From contig RDEW01000001.1 in the NCBI GenBank assembly GCA_011109175.1, forward strand, positions 799,730 through 842,113: a stretch of 42,384 nucleotides of DNA, given 5' to 3'. Below are positions 30,118 to 41,754 of this stretch, piece by piece (the first letter of the stretch is position 1; each line of letters starts with the position of its first letter). The translations under genes and the position numbers were made by a program. Origin of the DNA: Dicyema japonicum (taxonomy: Eukaryota > Dicyemida > Rhombozoa > Dicyemidae). The notes beneath the pieces are model-generated. The model searched no databases. It was not told the DNA's origin and saw only the letters and a list, made by a program, of their open reading frames with translations.

Positions 30118-31718
30118 TGACTATCGGAAGACACAGAAGAGGGATCAAGAACCTTCCGGGGGCTATTCTGATAAATTTCTAGCGGTCATTTGGTCTATTC
30201 CTTGTAACACTGCGTTTTCGCATGCTGCAAGACATAAGACAACCTTGAAGAGCTGCAGAAAAAATGAATCTGAGACCATGTGATGATTTACAATCAGATT
30301 GATTACATTCTTAGTAAACAAAAAATAGAACACTATTACAGAACTCGAGATCATACAAAAGGGCCGTCGTGGAAAGAGACCACAAGTTTGTCGTGGGCCT
30401 GTTTAATATTACAAGTCGCTATGCACGCACTTTGGAACAGAGCCATATCAGGTCATACGGGAAGGATACCTAGTCGAGAGATTATGTTATTCACACTTCA
30501 CTCGAAATATCTATCGAGCATCTATGGAAAATTATTTAATAGCAATAGAGACAGGCTTTCAACCGGGAGTCATTTGGACGCATTTAATGGAAAGAATTCA
30601 CAAGACTGCAAACGAACACATTGAGAGGTACCGAGCAAGGCCACCCCGATGTTCCCGCACTGCACAAAAGTGAGATATTCGACTATCGGTAGAAAAGAAT
30701 GACGAACACAGACAGGAAATGCTTTTTACAGTCGCACCGTACTAGGATACAGAGAAAAAACAGTAAATTTAACAGTGAACATGTTGCAAACGTTTTGGAT
30801 GCCAGGCTAAAGGAAGTAGAGAATTTAAATGATTGTGAGCAGATGTTCTTGGCAATGCGCCTGCTTAAGAGGAGGAACCAAAAGGGCAAACTACAAATTT
30901 AGGATAACAAAAGGAATATGATTTTTGACGCTACGGAACAAGCCGAACTTATTGCTGCTCATTTTGAACTACTCTTTGACGTTGACGGAGAAAAGGTGGA
31001 CCTAATCACTAGTAATGCAGGAAATCTTTTAAATGAACTCACGGTGGGAGAAGTAATGAAAGCGATAGAGAGACTGAAGTGAATCGCTTGTCAGGACCGG
31101 ATAGCATAAGTGCTAAGTTACTAAATTACGGAACCAAAACCCTGGGGAAATCGTGGCCACCTTCTTCCGTTAGTCATGGGGATTCTGGTGCCGATTAAAA
31201 ACCGAATAAAAGGACAGTCCTTGTGGAAAAAAGTCATCCTACTCAATACACTAGATAGGTTTTTGCTCTTGTGGTGCTGGATCGTGTGCAAAGCCTGTGA
31301 ATGAAAATCTGTCATCGAGCCACAGTAGATTCAGGACAGGCAGATCTACCGATAATGTTGTTTTGGGCATAGGTGGCGTTGTGCCACTTATCAAAGATTT
31401 GAGAGTGCGACTACAATTTTGGGGATCGACATGTGAAGACTTTTTGACACAATTGGTCGAGGTAAGTTTATTGATGTTTTGCGGGGATTCCTTAATAAGG
31501 ATAATGTCAGGAAGAATGAAGTATTATTGTCGATCACAGAACTGACGGAACGAGTTGGGAGTTCGTCGTATAGAAATTTTTCGACGACTGTGGAGGATTT
31601 CTTTTCCCCATTGCTGTTTGTGTATACTTGGAGGTAGCATTGCGTGTTTTTAGAAGTTTTTATAATAGCTGATGATGTGGATTTGAATCGGAAGATAAAG
31701 CAGCCTTGGGGCGGTTAG
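30116..31718 (+). pseudogene. Endonuclease-RT LINE, 5'-truncated copy B
   Basis: It aligns with 27453-28850 of copy A over its whole length. Shared blocks include ctatcggaagacac, cattcttagtaaacaaaaaa (30305), gcagatgttc-tggcaatgcg (30838) and the RT block FRTGRSTDNVVLGIGGVVPL (31330-31380). The motif C remnant near 31660 is gctgatgatgtggattt, coding ADDVDL. It is more decayed than copy A, with many stops, and ends abruptly where the minus-strand LINE at 31715 begins. Confidence 0.72.
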
Positions 31719-32850
31719 CGCTTGTAGCGCTCTTTTCCTTTTTTTCTGATATCCTCAATGAAGGAACCTCCTCGATTGATAACTAACCTAAAATAGCGGA
31801 GTAAATTTTCTTTTCGAATACAAAGCGAGTTGGGCTGCGTACGATGTCTCCGTAGACGACTAACTTTCAAGTATCTGGACTTTTTAGTAAAGAGTCTCAT
31901 CCCTCTTTTGGAGCTCCTATTTTGCACTTGGTCAATGAATGATTTGATTTTTCTTTCCGATAGAATTGACTTCTTCGACGTATCTGTAATCAGAATATCA
32001 TCTGCGTATATTATCAGTTTGGTGTTCGCATCCGACGGAGTAGGGAAATCAGAATGAAACACCTTGAACAGAAGCAGGCTCAAGACAGAGCCTTGNTTGG
32101 AGCTCCAATCTTGCACTTGGTCAATGAATGACTTGATTTTTCTTTCCGATAGAAATGACTTCTTCGAGGTATCCGTAATCAGAATATCATCTGCGTAAAT
32201 TATTAGTTTGATGTTCGCATCCGGCGGAGTAGGGAAATCATTGAACAGAAGCAGGCTCATGACAGAGCCCTGTGGAACGCCCCTTTTCAATAGGAAATCC
32301 TTTGATATATATGCCCAAACACGTACTCGGAATGTACGTGGTGTTGAGAAGTCTTTTATCTATGTGTAGAGTTTCTTGTAAATGCTAGCCGCCACTAGCC
32401 TTATCAAGAGGGATTCATGCCACACGCTATCGAAGGCCTCGGACAGGTCCAAACACACCAGGTTTGCCTCTTGAATTCCAGGCCTCTCAGTACCATCGAA
32501 TGCATGTGATGGATACAATCCGTGCAAGATTTGCCGGGTCTGAAGCCACATTGTTCTGCGAAGAGGAAACAGCGCTCTTCTATGTGTTCGTTTAGTCTCT
32601 TTAAGATAATTCTCTCAGCAATCTTGGAGATAAAGCGGATTAGGCTGATTAGCCTAAAATTGAAAGGGTCTCACCTCGACATCGAAAGCGGTTAGGATGA
32701 GTTTATAAAGAATTAATAAATAATCACTGCCAATATCTTCAATCGTAATCGGTCGTTCCAAAAATGGATGATCAAATTTCGATATTAACGCCAATCCCAA
32801 ATAATCCGTGCCACTTGGAGAATAGTGATTCGGAATCGAGGAAATCACAA
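31715..32850 (-). pseudogene. LINE endonuclease-RT fragment, best preserved in the window
   Basis: On the minus strand the order is DYLGLALISKFDHPFLERPI then IEDIGSDYLLI (endonuclease C-terminus, SDH box as SDY). Next come FNFRLISLIRFISKIAERII and LFAEQCGFRPGKSCTDCIH. Motif A is LDLSEAFDSVWHESLLIRL. Motif B is KRGVPQGSVMSLLLFN. Motif C is KLIIYADDILITDTSKK, with both catalytic Asp. Motif D is KSFIDQVQDWSSK. A block of about 200 bp carrying motifs B-D is repeated across the N at 32096. At least one frameshift separates the GFRP block from motif A. It is jockey/CR1-like in motif layout. Confidence 0.75.
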
Positions 32851-33375
32851 CAGAAAACCTAAAAAACAGAAATGTCCTTTAAAACAAGGCCTTCTCTGTT
32901 CGTCCCCAAACATCAAAACAAGATATCTCTGTAGTTTAAGCCTCCAAAAAGGATCGAGAGCGGTGCATTTTCATCATGAAAAAATTATCGATAAGAATGG
33001 ATACAAAGATCGCAATTTTTAGGTCAAAATTTCGAATTTATAAAGTAAATAAAATCGCCCTAATTATAACAAAAATAAAATTGAAGTTGACTAGTAACGC
33101 CGTTATCAGCAAACGTATCATCACTGCAGAACTGAATTCTTTTCTGGTTCTCACAAACACGAAAAAAATCAATTAATTTTTCAATTTCTTAGATATGCTT
33201 TTAATTAATTAACATTACTGGTCTTACTCTAAAATAAAGTGTGACTTTGCCTAAGGTGAGGTTTAAGTTATGGAAACAATACATACTCCTTCCGAAAGGT
33301 CTGTAAATTAATAAAATTAATAATAATAATAATAAAGCCTTTTCACGAGAGCCATAGTATTTTATAGCTCCGCAT
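32851..33375. other. Intergenic
   Basis: Small frames on both strands (for example 32976-33176 +) have no recognisable content. The sequence is A/T-rich, with an aataataataat stretch near 33310-33335. Confidence 0.35.
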
Positions 33376-33650
33376 AGGCAGGACACACACTTTATTTAAG
33401 TAAAGAACAGTTAATTTTAACTAATCGTAGAACCAAGGAATGATCTTCACTTCTTTTTTTCTTTTTCTTGTGTGAGTGTCCTTTCTAGACAATCCAGTTC
33501 CGCAGCGATTATTCACTGATGACGGCGTCACTCGTCAAACCATTTCTGCATCGTAGATGCGTGGAATCTTCCACCAGGTGAACAGCAGCGAGATTCGAAC
33601 CCGCAGCCTAAGCCACTTAAGCCCGACACCTAACCACTAAGCCACCCGGC
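33376..33650 (-). mobile_element. tRNA-derived SINE, family 1, copy c (best head)
   Basis: The minus strand begins gccgggtggcttagtggtta. It contains an A box TGGCTTAGTGG (33634-33644) and a B box GGTTCGAATCTC (33590-33601), then cgctgctgttcacctgg, a body with gacgccgtcatcagtg, and a tail ending agtgtgtgtcctgc. Spacing of the boxes is about 43 bp, normal for a tRNA promoter. The head is not a real tRNA gene because no closing acceptor stem is present. Confidence 0.8.
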
Positions 33651-34026
33651 ATTAATAAAATTGTATAATTTTAATAAAATAAGTTATGACAACATTGAAT
33701 TTTAGATGATGAATATTCTCCTAGTATTAATATTTTTTTTAATAAAATCGTTTAATACAAAAAACAAACAGTTAAAAAGTAGTAGACAGTCTCAAAATTG
33801 AGATCCCATTTTTCCTGACGATTTAAAGGTAATACGATTAAATGAAATTCTTAAAAACGGTTAACATTGCAGAATAAATAAAAGTTTCTTGATTAATGAA
33901 TTCATGAAAATAAATATAATTATAAATTTAAAATAAATATCATTTGTTTCAAATTATTAAAAAAAAATTCATTAATATAACAAGTGACCTAAATTATACA
34001 CATCGACGTGTTCATTTTACATAATT
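33651..34026. other. Upstream region of the LAMP-like gene
   Basis: Strongly AT-rich, with no gene seen. It presumably contains the promoter of the gene starting at 34027 or 34124, but no element can be named. Confidence 0.35.
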
Positions 34027-34029
34027 ATG

Positions 34030-34222
34030 TTGTTGTTAATATTTTTGTCCTCAATCAGGAATTTAGACTTTAAACATCGAATGTCAGTATATGTAAAAAG
34101 TTTATTGAAAAGTACACTTACAAATGTTGTTAATATTTTTGTCCTCAACCACGAATTTAGACATTGAAAATCGAATGTCAGTATATGTAAAAAGTTTATT
34201 GAAAAGTACACTTACAAATGTA
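34030..34222 (+). repeat. 94-bp tandem duplication of LAMP first exon
   Basis: The block gttaatatttttgtcctcaa through agtacacttacaaat occurs at 34035 and 34129. Each copy starts with an ATG (34027 and 34124). The upstream copy encodes MLLLIFLSSIRNLDFKHRMS and the downstream copy MLLIFLSSTTNLDIENRMS. Only the downstream copy has the donor that joins exon 2. Confidence 0.88.
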
Positions 34223-35296
34223 TTTTATAAATAATAATGGTAGACAAACAATTATTCAATTGAAACTATTTCTCACGTCTTTTATGATGAAATGACAATT
34301 CCAATCAAAACAAATAACTTGATCTTCCAATTTTTTATTGAATTCTCAGACAAATTTTACAACATCTCAATAAAAATAGAATTAAATTCTAGTATTTAAT
34401 AGTTAACACTCAAAGATAATAAAACCTACACAAATACAATAAATCTTACAAATATTAAACATGGAAATTATTACAGATGCGGATATATGTCCGTAAGTTT
34501 TGGGAATGGAAATACACTTACATTATATTCTTTGGTGTTAAAATACTACACTAACCAATCATATTCAAATTTTATTGGAAAAGGTTTGACATAATTTAAT
34601 TCAGCACATGACTGTGATCCATCTAACAATCCAAATGTTCAATATTGGTATTTTATTTCGGAAAATCGACTGAAAGGAATATTAAGTGGAAATTTTAGAA
34701 TCACACTTTTATATAATCGCAATGTTAAAATAGTAATTTGTATATTTTAATATTAGATTAATGATTTATTTTTAGATTACGAGAATCTATATTCGAAGAT
34801 TAATTTTGATAACAATAGTGTTGTGTTTGTTATCTCTTAAGGGAAATCATTTAGAAATACTTTACAAATTTATTTTGTCTCAAAACAAATATTATATCTC
34901 CAATATTCAAATAGTCATCAATAAAATCTATAATGGGTCTTGGAGTCCTAATAAGAGCAAATTGATTGATGTTGGAAATTCCTGTAACTTCAAATTGTCT
35001 CTCACTAAATTTTCTGATTACATATATGCTGAATTTTCATCATTTAAGGCACAAATTATTCGGAGTGAATTTAAATCCCATTATACTGGAATAGGTTTGA
35101 TTTTTCCTGAATTTTAGAGTCGGAGTGTTTTGAAGAAGTAACTCCTAGAAAAAATACAAATTCTAATCATTCAAAAAATTTTATAATTATAGGAATTATT
35201 CTATCTGTTCTAACACTTACAATAATTGGAGTCATCACATTTGTCATAAAATGCCGAAATATAATAAGACCAATGGAATATATTCCTATTTTATAA
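34124..35296 (+). CDS. LAMP-family lysosomal membrane protein, seven exons with 21-24 bp introns
   Basis: The exons are 34124-34219, 34244-34391, 34416-34583, 34605-34732, 34757-34819, 34842-35094 and 35118-35296. The introns are 24, 24, 21, 24, 22 and 23 bp, all GT-AG. They total 1035 nt, 344 residues, and every phase fits. Two luminal domains are seen. The first ends YYRCGYMSVSFGNG ... AHDCDP. The second runs from YWYFISENRLKGILSGNFR through YKFILSQNKYYISNIQIV, NGSWSPNKSKL and GNSCNFKLSLTKFSDYIYAE to GIESECFEE. The Cys pairs and the GxSYxC-like GNSCNF block fit LAMP domains, though the N-terminal Cys pair of each is absent. A membrane helix (FIIIGIILSVLTLTIIGVI) precedes a short tail ending RPMEYIPIL, whose YIPI fits the YXX-hydrophobic lysosomal signal. 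The fifth intron could also be 13 or 19 bp. The N-terminus is uncertain because exon 1 is duplicated. Confidence 0.72.
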
Positions 35297-36125
35297 CAGC
35301 AATTAATTTCCTCGTTGTTTTTTTATTTTAAATTCTTCCAGCATGTTCATAATAATTTTGTAATTATCTTCTTTCAAGTAGCTCTTTTCTTGTTTTGTCT
35401 TTTAAATAGTCATGGTCTTTTGCATTTTCAACTTTTTTTCTGACATCGTGATTATGGAATGCGCCCAGACAGGATCATAGTATTTTATTCTCTCTTGAAA
35501 AGTCTGATTCGCAATGTGGAATCTGCATACATATATTTGGAGTTAGAGAACTTAAATAATCAATTACAAAAGCGTCTAACCAGATTTTATGAGCAGACCG
35601 TTGTCGCCTAGACGAGTGAAGTCATAGGGCCTCAAAATTTTTTTTAAGATTGCTTATGTCAATAAGATCGATATTGTGCAACCTTCTATATAAATTATAA
35701 CAATCGATTTTCTGTATAATGACCTTGAATTGGAAGACCTTGATATCGGTCCCTGATTTTTAAAAAAAAAACGAAATTTCTAATTTTGTACAAAAACATG
35801 TTCGACGAAATATATAACAAAAATGGGAGATTTTATAAATTTGGATTGGTTAAAGTCAATTTCTTGAACAGGTTAAAGTGAATTAGAATGGATTAGGATG
35901 TATTAGAGACCGATTTTGGGTAATTAGAGCATCGGTTGTTTCTATACATTCATAAAGTTTATTTTATTGACAGAATACGATGTTCGAACTCTAATTAAAT
36001 TGACTTTTAATTTTTATCCATAAATTCTTTTTTTATTTTGATATTAATATATCATTACTATAAATAAATCCTTAGTTAAAAGCAATCCAAATTTTATTAT
36101 ACATAATTTAAATATGAATTTTTTA
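35297..36125. other. Downstream region with one open segment
   Basis: A plus segment at about 35446-35607 reads DYGMRPDRIIVFYSLLKSLI and then ESAYIYLELENLNNQLQKRL, a possible coiled exon, before a stop. The opposite strand is also partly open (KKVENAKDHDYLKDKTRKEL). Neither has a recognised family. The rest is AT-rich with no feature. Confidence 0.3.
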
Positions 36126-36129
36126 GGGT

Positions 36130-36785
36130 TTCTGTGTTATATAAGCGTAAGCGCTCTTAAGAAGAGAGGGCAGCCACCAAAAAACCAGAAGTAGTCAGGA
36201 TAACCCTGATTAATGCCCGTTCTTTTTGGAAACGGGCCTCAGTGCTGGTTGCTCTAGCCAGCACGATCCAGATGGATGTTCTAATTATAAACGAAACTAA
36301 ATTGAAGAAAAGACCAATTAAAATTGATCGATACGACTCATTAGATATTTGTTGGAAGATTGGTTCTTGTGCTAGAACAGGAACTTCAATTTACTACAAA
36401 TCTTCTATAATTACAAGACTACCCACGATCGATGAAAAAAATCTTTGTGAACTAGCAAGCATTTAACTACAAACAACCATGGGATGGATAACTATCGGAG
36501 GAATCTATTCTAAAAAAACTACGCGAGTATCCATGGATTGTTGACAAATTTATGGAAAACAATGAATATCCAATCCTTGTTTGGGACATGAACGCTAAAC
36601 AAACTGACTATGGTTGTGTAACAACCAATCAAGATGGAAAATGTTTTTGTAAAATGGATAAAGTCTGGAGAGTTAAAGATTTTAACTTCAGTCGAAATTA
36701 TGCAATTAAACTCGCACATGGATTGGATTTAGCATCTAAAATTGATGACGAATACGAAAGATAAACGAGAAGAATCGGTGATTTA
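36130..36785 (+). pseudogene. LINE apurinic endonuclease fragment
   Basis: It reads ITLINARSFWKRASVLVALA, then MDVLIINETKLKKRPIKIDR and TGTSIYYKSS. An in-frame TAA follows at ELASI, then GWITIGGIYSKK. In another frame come ILVWDMNAKQTDYGC and NQDGK. This is the endonuclease order of LINEs (NARS ... DV..INETKL ... GTSIYYK ... G.YS ... GDFNAK). The conserved GDFNAK is WDMNAK. The RT part is absent; the element is cut after the endonuclease. Confidence 0.65.
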
Positions 36786-37200
36786 TTACATTGCTTGTGG
36801 AAACTAGCATTGTAATTGGGGTTTTTTACTGAGAAGAGACATAAGGTGTCTCATGAGAGTGCCCCGATATAGACGACCCCAAATCTTGGCTTTCCTCTTT
36901 AGTTAATGGCTCTTACCATGTTTTAGTTAGTTGGGGTTTTGCGAATAAATTATGTTATCTGTTATCTGAGCGACAGATTTTTGAACTTTTGCCTTAGTTG
37001 CGTTTTTAATTCTTTTGATAATGTTGCAATTGTTCAATTCTTTTGGTTATAATGGAAATACATTGTGATTCCTTTGGTTTCATTAATGACTCCTGTAACC
37101 ATATGTTTTGGACTGATAAGTTTGACATATCTTACCGGACACGAAGATTGCCCGGGTTCTCATACTATACGACAATAAATGAATAAATTAACACAGTTTA
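36786..37200 (+). other. Possible LINE 3' region
   Basis: Non-coding sequence holds ttggggttttgcgaataaat followed by tatgttatctgttatctg, and later ttgcccgggttctcat ... acaataaatgaataaatta. These look like 3' tails of LINEs (short AT repeats after a GC-richer motif), but no partner copy in the window confirms it. Confidence 0.3.
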
Positions 37201-37204
37201 TCAC

Positions 37205-37290
37205 GAGTCCTCTTATATTTTTTTATTTTAATTAATTTAAAAAAATAAATTAAAAATTTAACTTTGGCGGTAAATTTAAATTTGATAAAT
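37205..37290. repeat. AT-rich repeat, inverted partner of 3640-3722
   Basis: The reverse complement matches 3640-3722, including caaatttaccgccaa-type sequence. No coding content. Confidence 0.6.
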
Positions 37291-37390
37291 ATTGAGCCAG
37301 GAAGAAAACAGTCAGAAATAGTAATCTACTAAATAATATTAGTTTCTTCTAATATACTAAACAACTCACTTCAGGAAATAATCTCTGATT

Positions 37391-37572
37391 TGAATAAAAA
37401 AAAGATGAGGATATATTTATTCAAACAAATTCAAGGAAGAAATGGAGAAATTTACTAGAATGGAGTGAATCCAAGAGAACTGAATAAAAAAAAGATGAGG
37501 ATATATTTATTCAAACAAATTCAAGGAAGAAATGGAGAAATTTACTAGAATGGAGTGAATCCAAGAGAACTT
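37391..37572. repeat. 90-bp tandem duplication
   Basis: The block tgaataaaaaaaagatgagg through atccaagagaac occurs at 37391 and 37481 and is identical. Confidence 0.92.
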
Positions 37573-37902
37573 GTACAATGCTTATGAACAGGAAAGGAGG
37601 ATACTTGAAAATAACATTGACGTTATAATAGCACTAATTACTAGAAAATCAAGGAATCAATTCAAGAGATAAAATGAAGAGGTTAAGATAGGCAAATTCA
37701 AATCATCCTTACTATTATATGGATCTAGTTTATAGTTTCAATAGTTTATCGTTACTTTATTTTATTGGATGTACGTGGACTGAAAAGAAGGAGTTCGAAT
37801 TTATTTGACGTCCTATATTGCTTTTATATTAAGCGGTTTTAAGGATTTTANGACAGCTTTTTCACGTTCATTGTTTTCTGGGATGAAAAACAACAACAGA
37901 TG

Positions 37903-38176
37903 AAAGTGAAGAGGTTTTCGAAATATTTATAATATCGTCAAGTATAATTTAGTAAAATAATAAAATTCATGAAAATTTGAATATTTGAGAGAAATTGTGG
38001 ATTTATCTCCGTCAAATAAGATTTTTCGTTATCTACAGAAAGTGAAGAGGTTTTCGAAATATTTATAATATCGTCAAGTATAATTTAGTAAAATAATAAA
38101 ATTCATGAAAATTTGAATATTTGAGAGAAATTGTGGATTTATCTCCGTCAAATAAGATTTTTCGTTATCTACATTT
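37903..38176. repeat. 136-bp tandem duplication
   Basis: The block agtgaagaggttttcgaaat through ttcgttatctaca occurs at 37905 and 38041, essentially identical. Confidence 0.92.
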
Positions 38177-38375
38177 TTATTTGTTTTATCGTTATTCTGT
38201 TACTAAGGTGGTTTGCTTGGCCTGTAATTTTCATTTCTGTTGTCTAGAGTAGGTTAATAGAGCTTCTTAACTTTTAGGCTCAGTGTTTTTGATTCAACAA
38301 TATGACCACCTCAGTAAAACTTTAACGGATCCTTGGCCGTACTCAGTCAACAAAATTTGTACATTTATGGAGGAT

Positions 38376-38675
38376 GTTACAACATAAATCAACGTTCGGC
38401 ATTATATTGGCAGTAGTTGACCAGAACTTAGGTATCTCAATACTCTCTAGAATTTGAAATATCCAAAAATGAGGAAACCGATTCCGCCTGTCGGTCTTTC
38501 AAAGAACTGACTACCACCTATAGTGTTACAACACAAATCAACGTTTGGCATTATATTGGCAGTAGTTGACCAGAACTTAGGTATCTCAATACTCTCTAGA
38601 ATTTGAAATATCCAAAAATGAGGAAACCGATTCCGCCTGTCGGTCTTTCAAAGAACTGACTACCACCTATAGTGA
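38376..38675. repeat. 149-bp tandem duplication
   Basis: The block gttacaacataaatcaacgt through gactaccacctatag occurs at 38376 and 38525. Its right part is the start of dispersed repeat R2, so this duplication includes an R2 edge. Confidence 0.9.
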
Positions 38676-39200
38676 AGAAGTAGTTTAGAGCGAAACCATA
38701 TTTGTTGGCCTACTTAGTGTTTGCATGGTTCTGGAAAATTCAGTTTATTACTGACTTCAGCACGTGTGTGATTTCTGGCTTTTTTAGACAATATTTTATA
38801 GAAGACAATTGGTTTGTCGATATCTTTTGCGTATTCAATTTTCAACTGAGTGCTGGGTCTTCAGAACCATTACCTAGAGGACATTCAACTTCTGGAGACC
38901 TTTCATTTTTTGATTGGAAAAACATAATGTTGCGTCAAGTGGTTTTCCTATTTAGCGACGCCCAAAATCTTGAAAAAATCATTTTCAAGATTTATTGAGA
39001 CTAGAAATGTTCTAAAAGCAGCAATTTGACTTCTTCCTTGTAATGATTTTCACCTTCATCACAATAATCAGGACGGTCTTCAACTGAATTCATGGTCAGT
39101 TCTTTTCGTTTCAAGAGAATTGATAATTTTTACATCTTGTCTCAAGTGCATCGACAGTTTCGCATCTTACATTTCGAAAAAATAGATACTTCTTACATAA
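38620..39200 (+). repeat. Dispersed repeat R2, copy 2
   Basis: Partner of 24740-25275. Compared with copy 1 it carries an extra segment of about 150 bp (about 38845-38998). With this segment the frame 38702-38998 runs MLAYLVFAWFWKIQFITDFS to LEKIIFKIY. No protein family is recognised. Confidence 0.6.
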
Positions 39201-41070
39201 TATCAAAAATATTCACAATGCAGCAAAGGAGTACTCGATACTGGGTAGAACGAATTGTTTGTATAGAAGCTTTAACGATGGGCGGAAAGATACCGGAGAG
39301 TGAGTGAAAGCCTTGAGAATTCCAATTTTTGATTTGGATCCTCGCGGTTACTAGGTCCACTTGATAGGTGAATGTAAGTAGGGGATCCGGATGACTCAAA
39401 GGATTGAAAGGTTTTTTTTAATGGGAAGTGGGGAATCATACAATGTTATTCGTGGTGTTGCCTGTAATTCTTTTCGTGCTGAGGTAAACGTCAGAGGGAA
39501 GGAATATAAATTTAAACCAATTAGCCACATAGCATTACATGGCAAACACGGTTTTTTTCAAAATTGATACTTTTGTTCACTTATTACAGAATTAAATAAG
39601 TATAAAAATGAAATATACCCTCACTGATAACAAAATATTTTTACAAATTTTATTGCATTAAAATTTAATTAAAAATGAAACTAAAACTTACAAACATAAA
39701 TAAGGATTCCAAGCCAACATGTGAGGGATAGTTGAGAAAATAGGACCATACCTAGAAGAATTGTTGTCAACTCAAATCCTGGAGCAGTTACCAATTTCTA
39801 GTTGCGAGAAACATTTAAAGTAGACTTTGAGGGAAGCTGAACTAAAAATATCTTCTTATGCTCCTTACACTGAGTCATGTGAGCTGCGATGTAAGGATAC
39901 TTCACTATGATCAGCAACAACCACCAGAAAGATTCAGAGTTAGGTCTTCAGCAGTTGAGATGAAATCCTCGATTTTCCATAGAATGGAGTCTTTCCCTTC
40001 CAGGGTGGGTGAAATATTGTCACTTTCTTGAGAATTCTTTTGAAGGGCCGACAGAAAGTACTTTTGCGGTTGAACCTCTCCTCGGACTTAATTAAATCAA
40101 CAAAGTACAGTTTTATGAAAGACGCCCTAACCGAAGGAGAAGAATGTGGGGGATCTTGTGGTCATGAATGACGAAATCACCTAATACGGTTTTTCACATG
40201 CCAGACGTTGGGAATTCCATCTTCTGGACTGTCGTCCTTCTGATTTATCGTATAATCACTCAATTGATAGCTGGGATGAATTTATTTTGGTACAGATTAA
40301 CGGCTAGCTCATGAGAAATCACTCTGATTATTCTGAATTGATTCACAGTCTCNAAATAAATTCATACACTTCCGAATATCTAAAAAAACTCACTGATCAC
40401 GTCAATTTTGAAGACGGAAAAACCTAAGGATGATCCTCTACCTATCCCATGTTTCCATATTCTGTTTCCCAGTTTATCCCCAAAATAAAACTTACGGACA
40501 ACTCAAGTATTAATAGACATAATGAAGATCTTCGAACGGACTCATCGTTAAGAATGATATCTGAATTTAATATTAGAAAATTATATTTTTTCCATTTGTC
40601 ATGAATCCTTAGAACTCTTACAAAAATATGGTTAAAGGATTAATTTTTGCATAAATCCTAAATCTTGGAAATTTTGAATCCTCACTTTGATTCAACTTAA
40701 GTTCCTATTTTTCAAACAAAACACAGTTAGATACATATAAAGGAAAAAGTACCGAGACATTAGGAACCGGTTTTGCTATGAAACACAGAGACTAGACATG
40801 ACACTGGGAGCAGACTTCATTGGTGGCACTCTTCTTAGTAATCGCCAGCTTCCTGCATTTTAGTGACGTTGGGATCTACAATTTAATTTAATGGAATCCG
40901 CTCAGTAGATAACATCAAAATAGCCACCAGAACTAGCCTCTAATATGATTTCGTCAGAAAAATGTTATTTCACTTAAATCGTGTTTTATAAACCCATGTG
41001 TTTTATCATAGTGATACATGATTTCCTTGGGGGATCCAGTGATGTAAGGGAGTCATTAGGTCTGTGGAGT
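39201..41070. other. Intergenic, no recognisable gene
   Basis: Only short frames (39092-39307 +, 39193-39399 -) without family features are present. A single N lies at 40353. I found no mobile element or RNA here. Some may be old repeats beyond recognition. Confidence 0.35.
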
Positions 41071-41635
41071 GGTCACCCTTATATGAGACTCGAGGGAAAG
41101 AGCCCTAAACTCTCCTACATGTCGTTTGTCATACAGGACACGAAGTAACTAAGAAGTGTGGATTTGGTGGCCTGGATATAATTTAGTGTCTTGAAAATGA
41201 GCTATACCCACAGAATAGAAAAAAAAACTAATCGTTAAATATGATTTAAGTGATTGAAAGTTCAAATGTTATTTAGCCGCAGATATAGTTAAACCATGTC
41301 TTGACTCGGTTGGCAGCAGTGGACAACAAGCCGACTAGGAGTTGAGAAGAACTNTGGTCACCCTTATATGAGATTCGAGGGAAAGAGCCCTAAAATCTCT
41401 TACATGTCGTTTGTCTTACAGGACACGAAGTAACTAAGAAGTGTGGATTTGGTGGCATGGATATAATTTAGTGTCTTGAAAAAGAGAAATGAAAAAATAA
41501 CTAATCGTTAAATATGATTTAAGTGATTGCAAGTTCAAATGTTATTTCACCCCAGATTGAGTTTAACCATGTCTTGACACGGTTTGCAGCAGTGGACAAC
41601 AAGCCGACTTGGAGCTGAGAAGAACTTTATCTCTT
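41071..41635. repeat. Duplicated block of about 285 bp across an N
   Basis: From tggtcacccttatatgagac to agctgagaagaact, the block occurs before and after the N at 41354, with scattered substitutions. No coding content is seen. Confidence 0.85.
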
Positions 41636-41754
41636 AGTAGACAGGGATGAAATCCTTTATGAAAAAGATAATTGAATTTGAAAGGTCCCCAGTTATCATC
41701 ACAATGTCTGAATACTGCGTATGCTGAGAATTCAGGGTCCTTTGCTCAATGTCT

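Noticed and set aside
33590-33650. True tRNA gene
   Set aside because: A and B boxes are present, but there is no paired acceptor stem or CCA-side closure, and the same head recurs in two other SINE copies.
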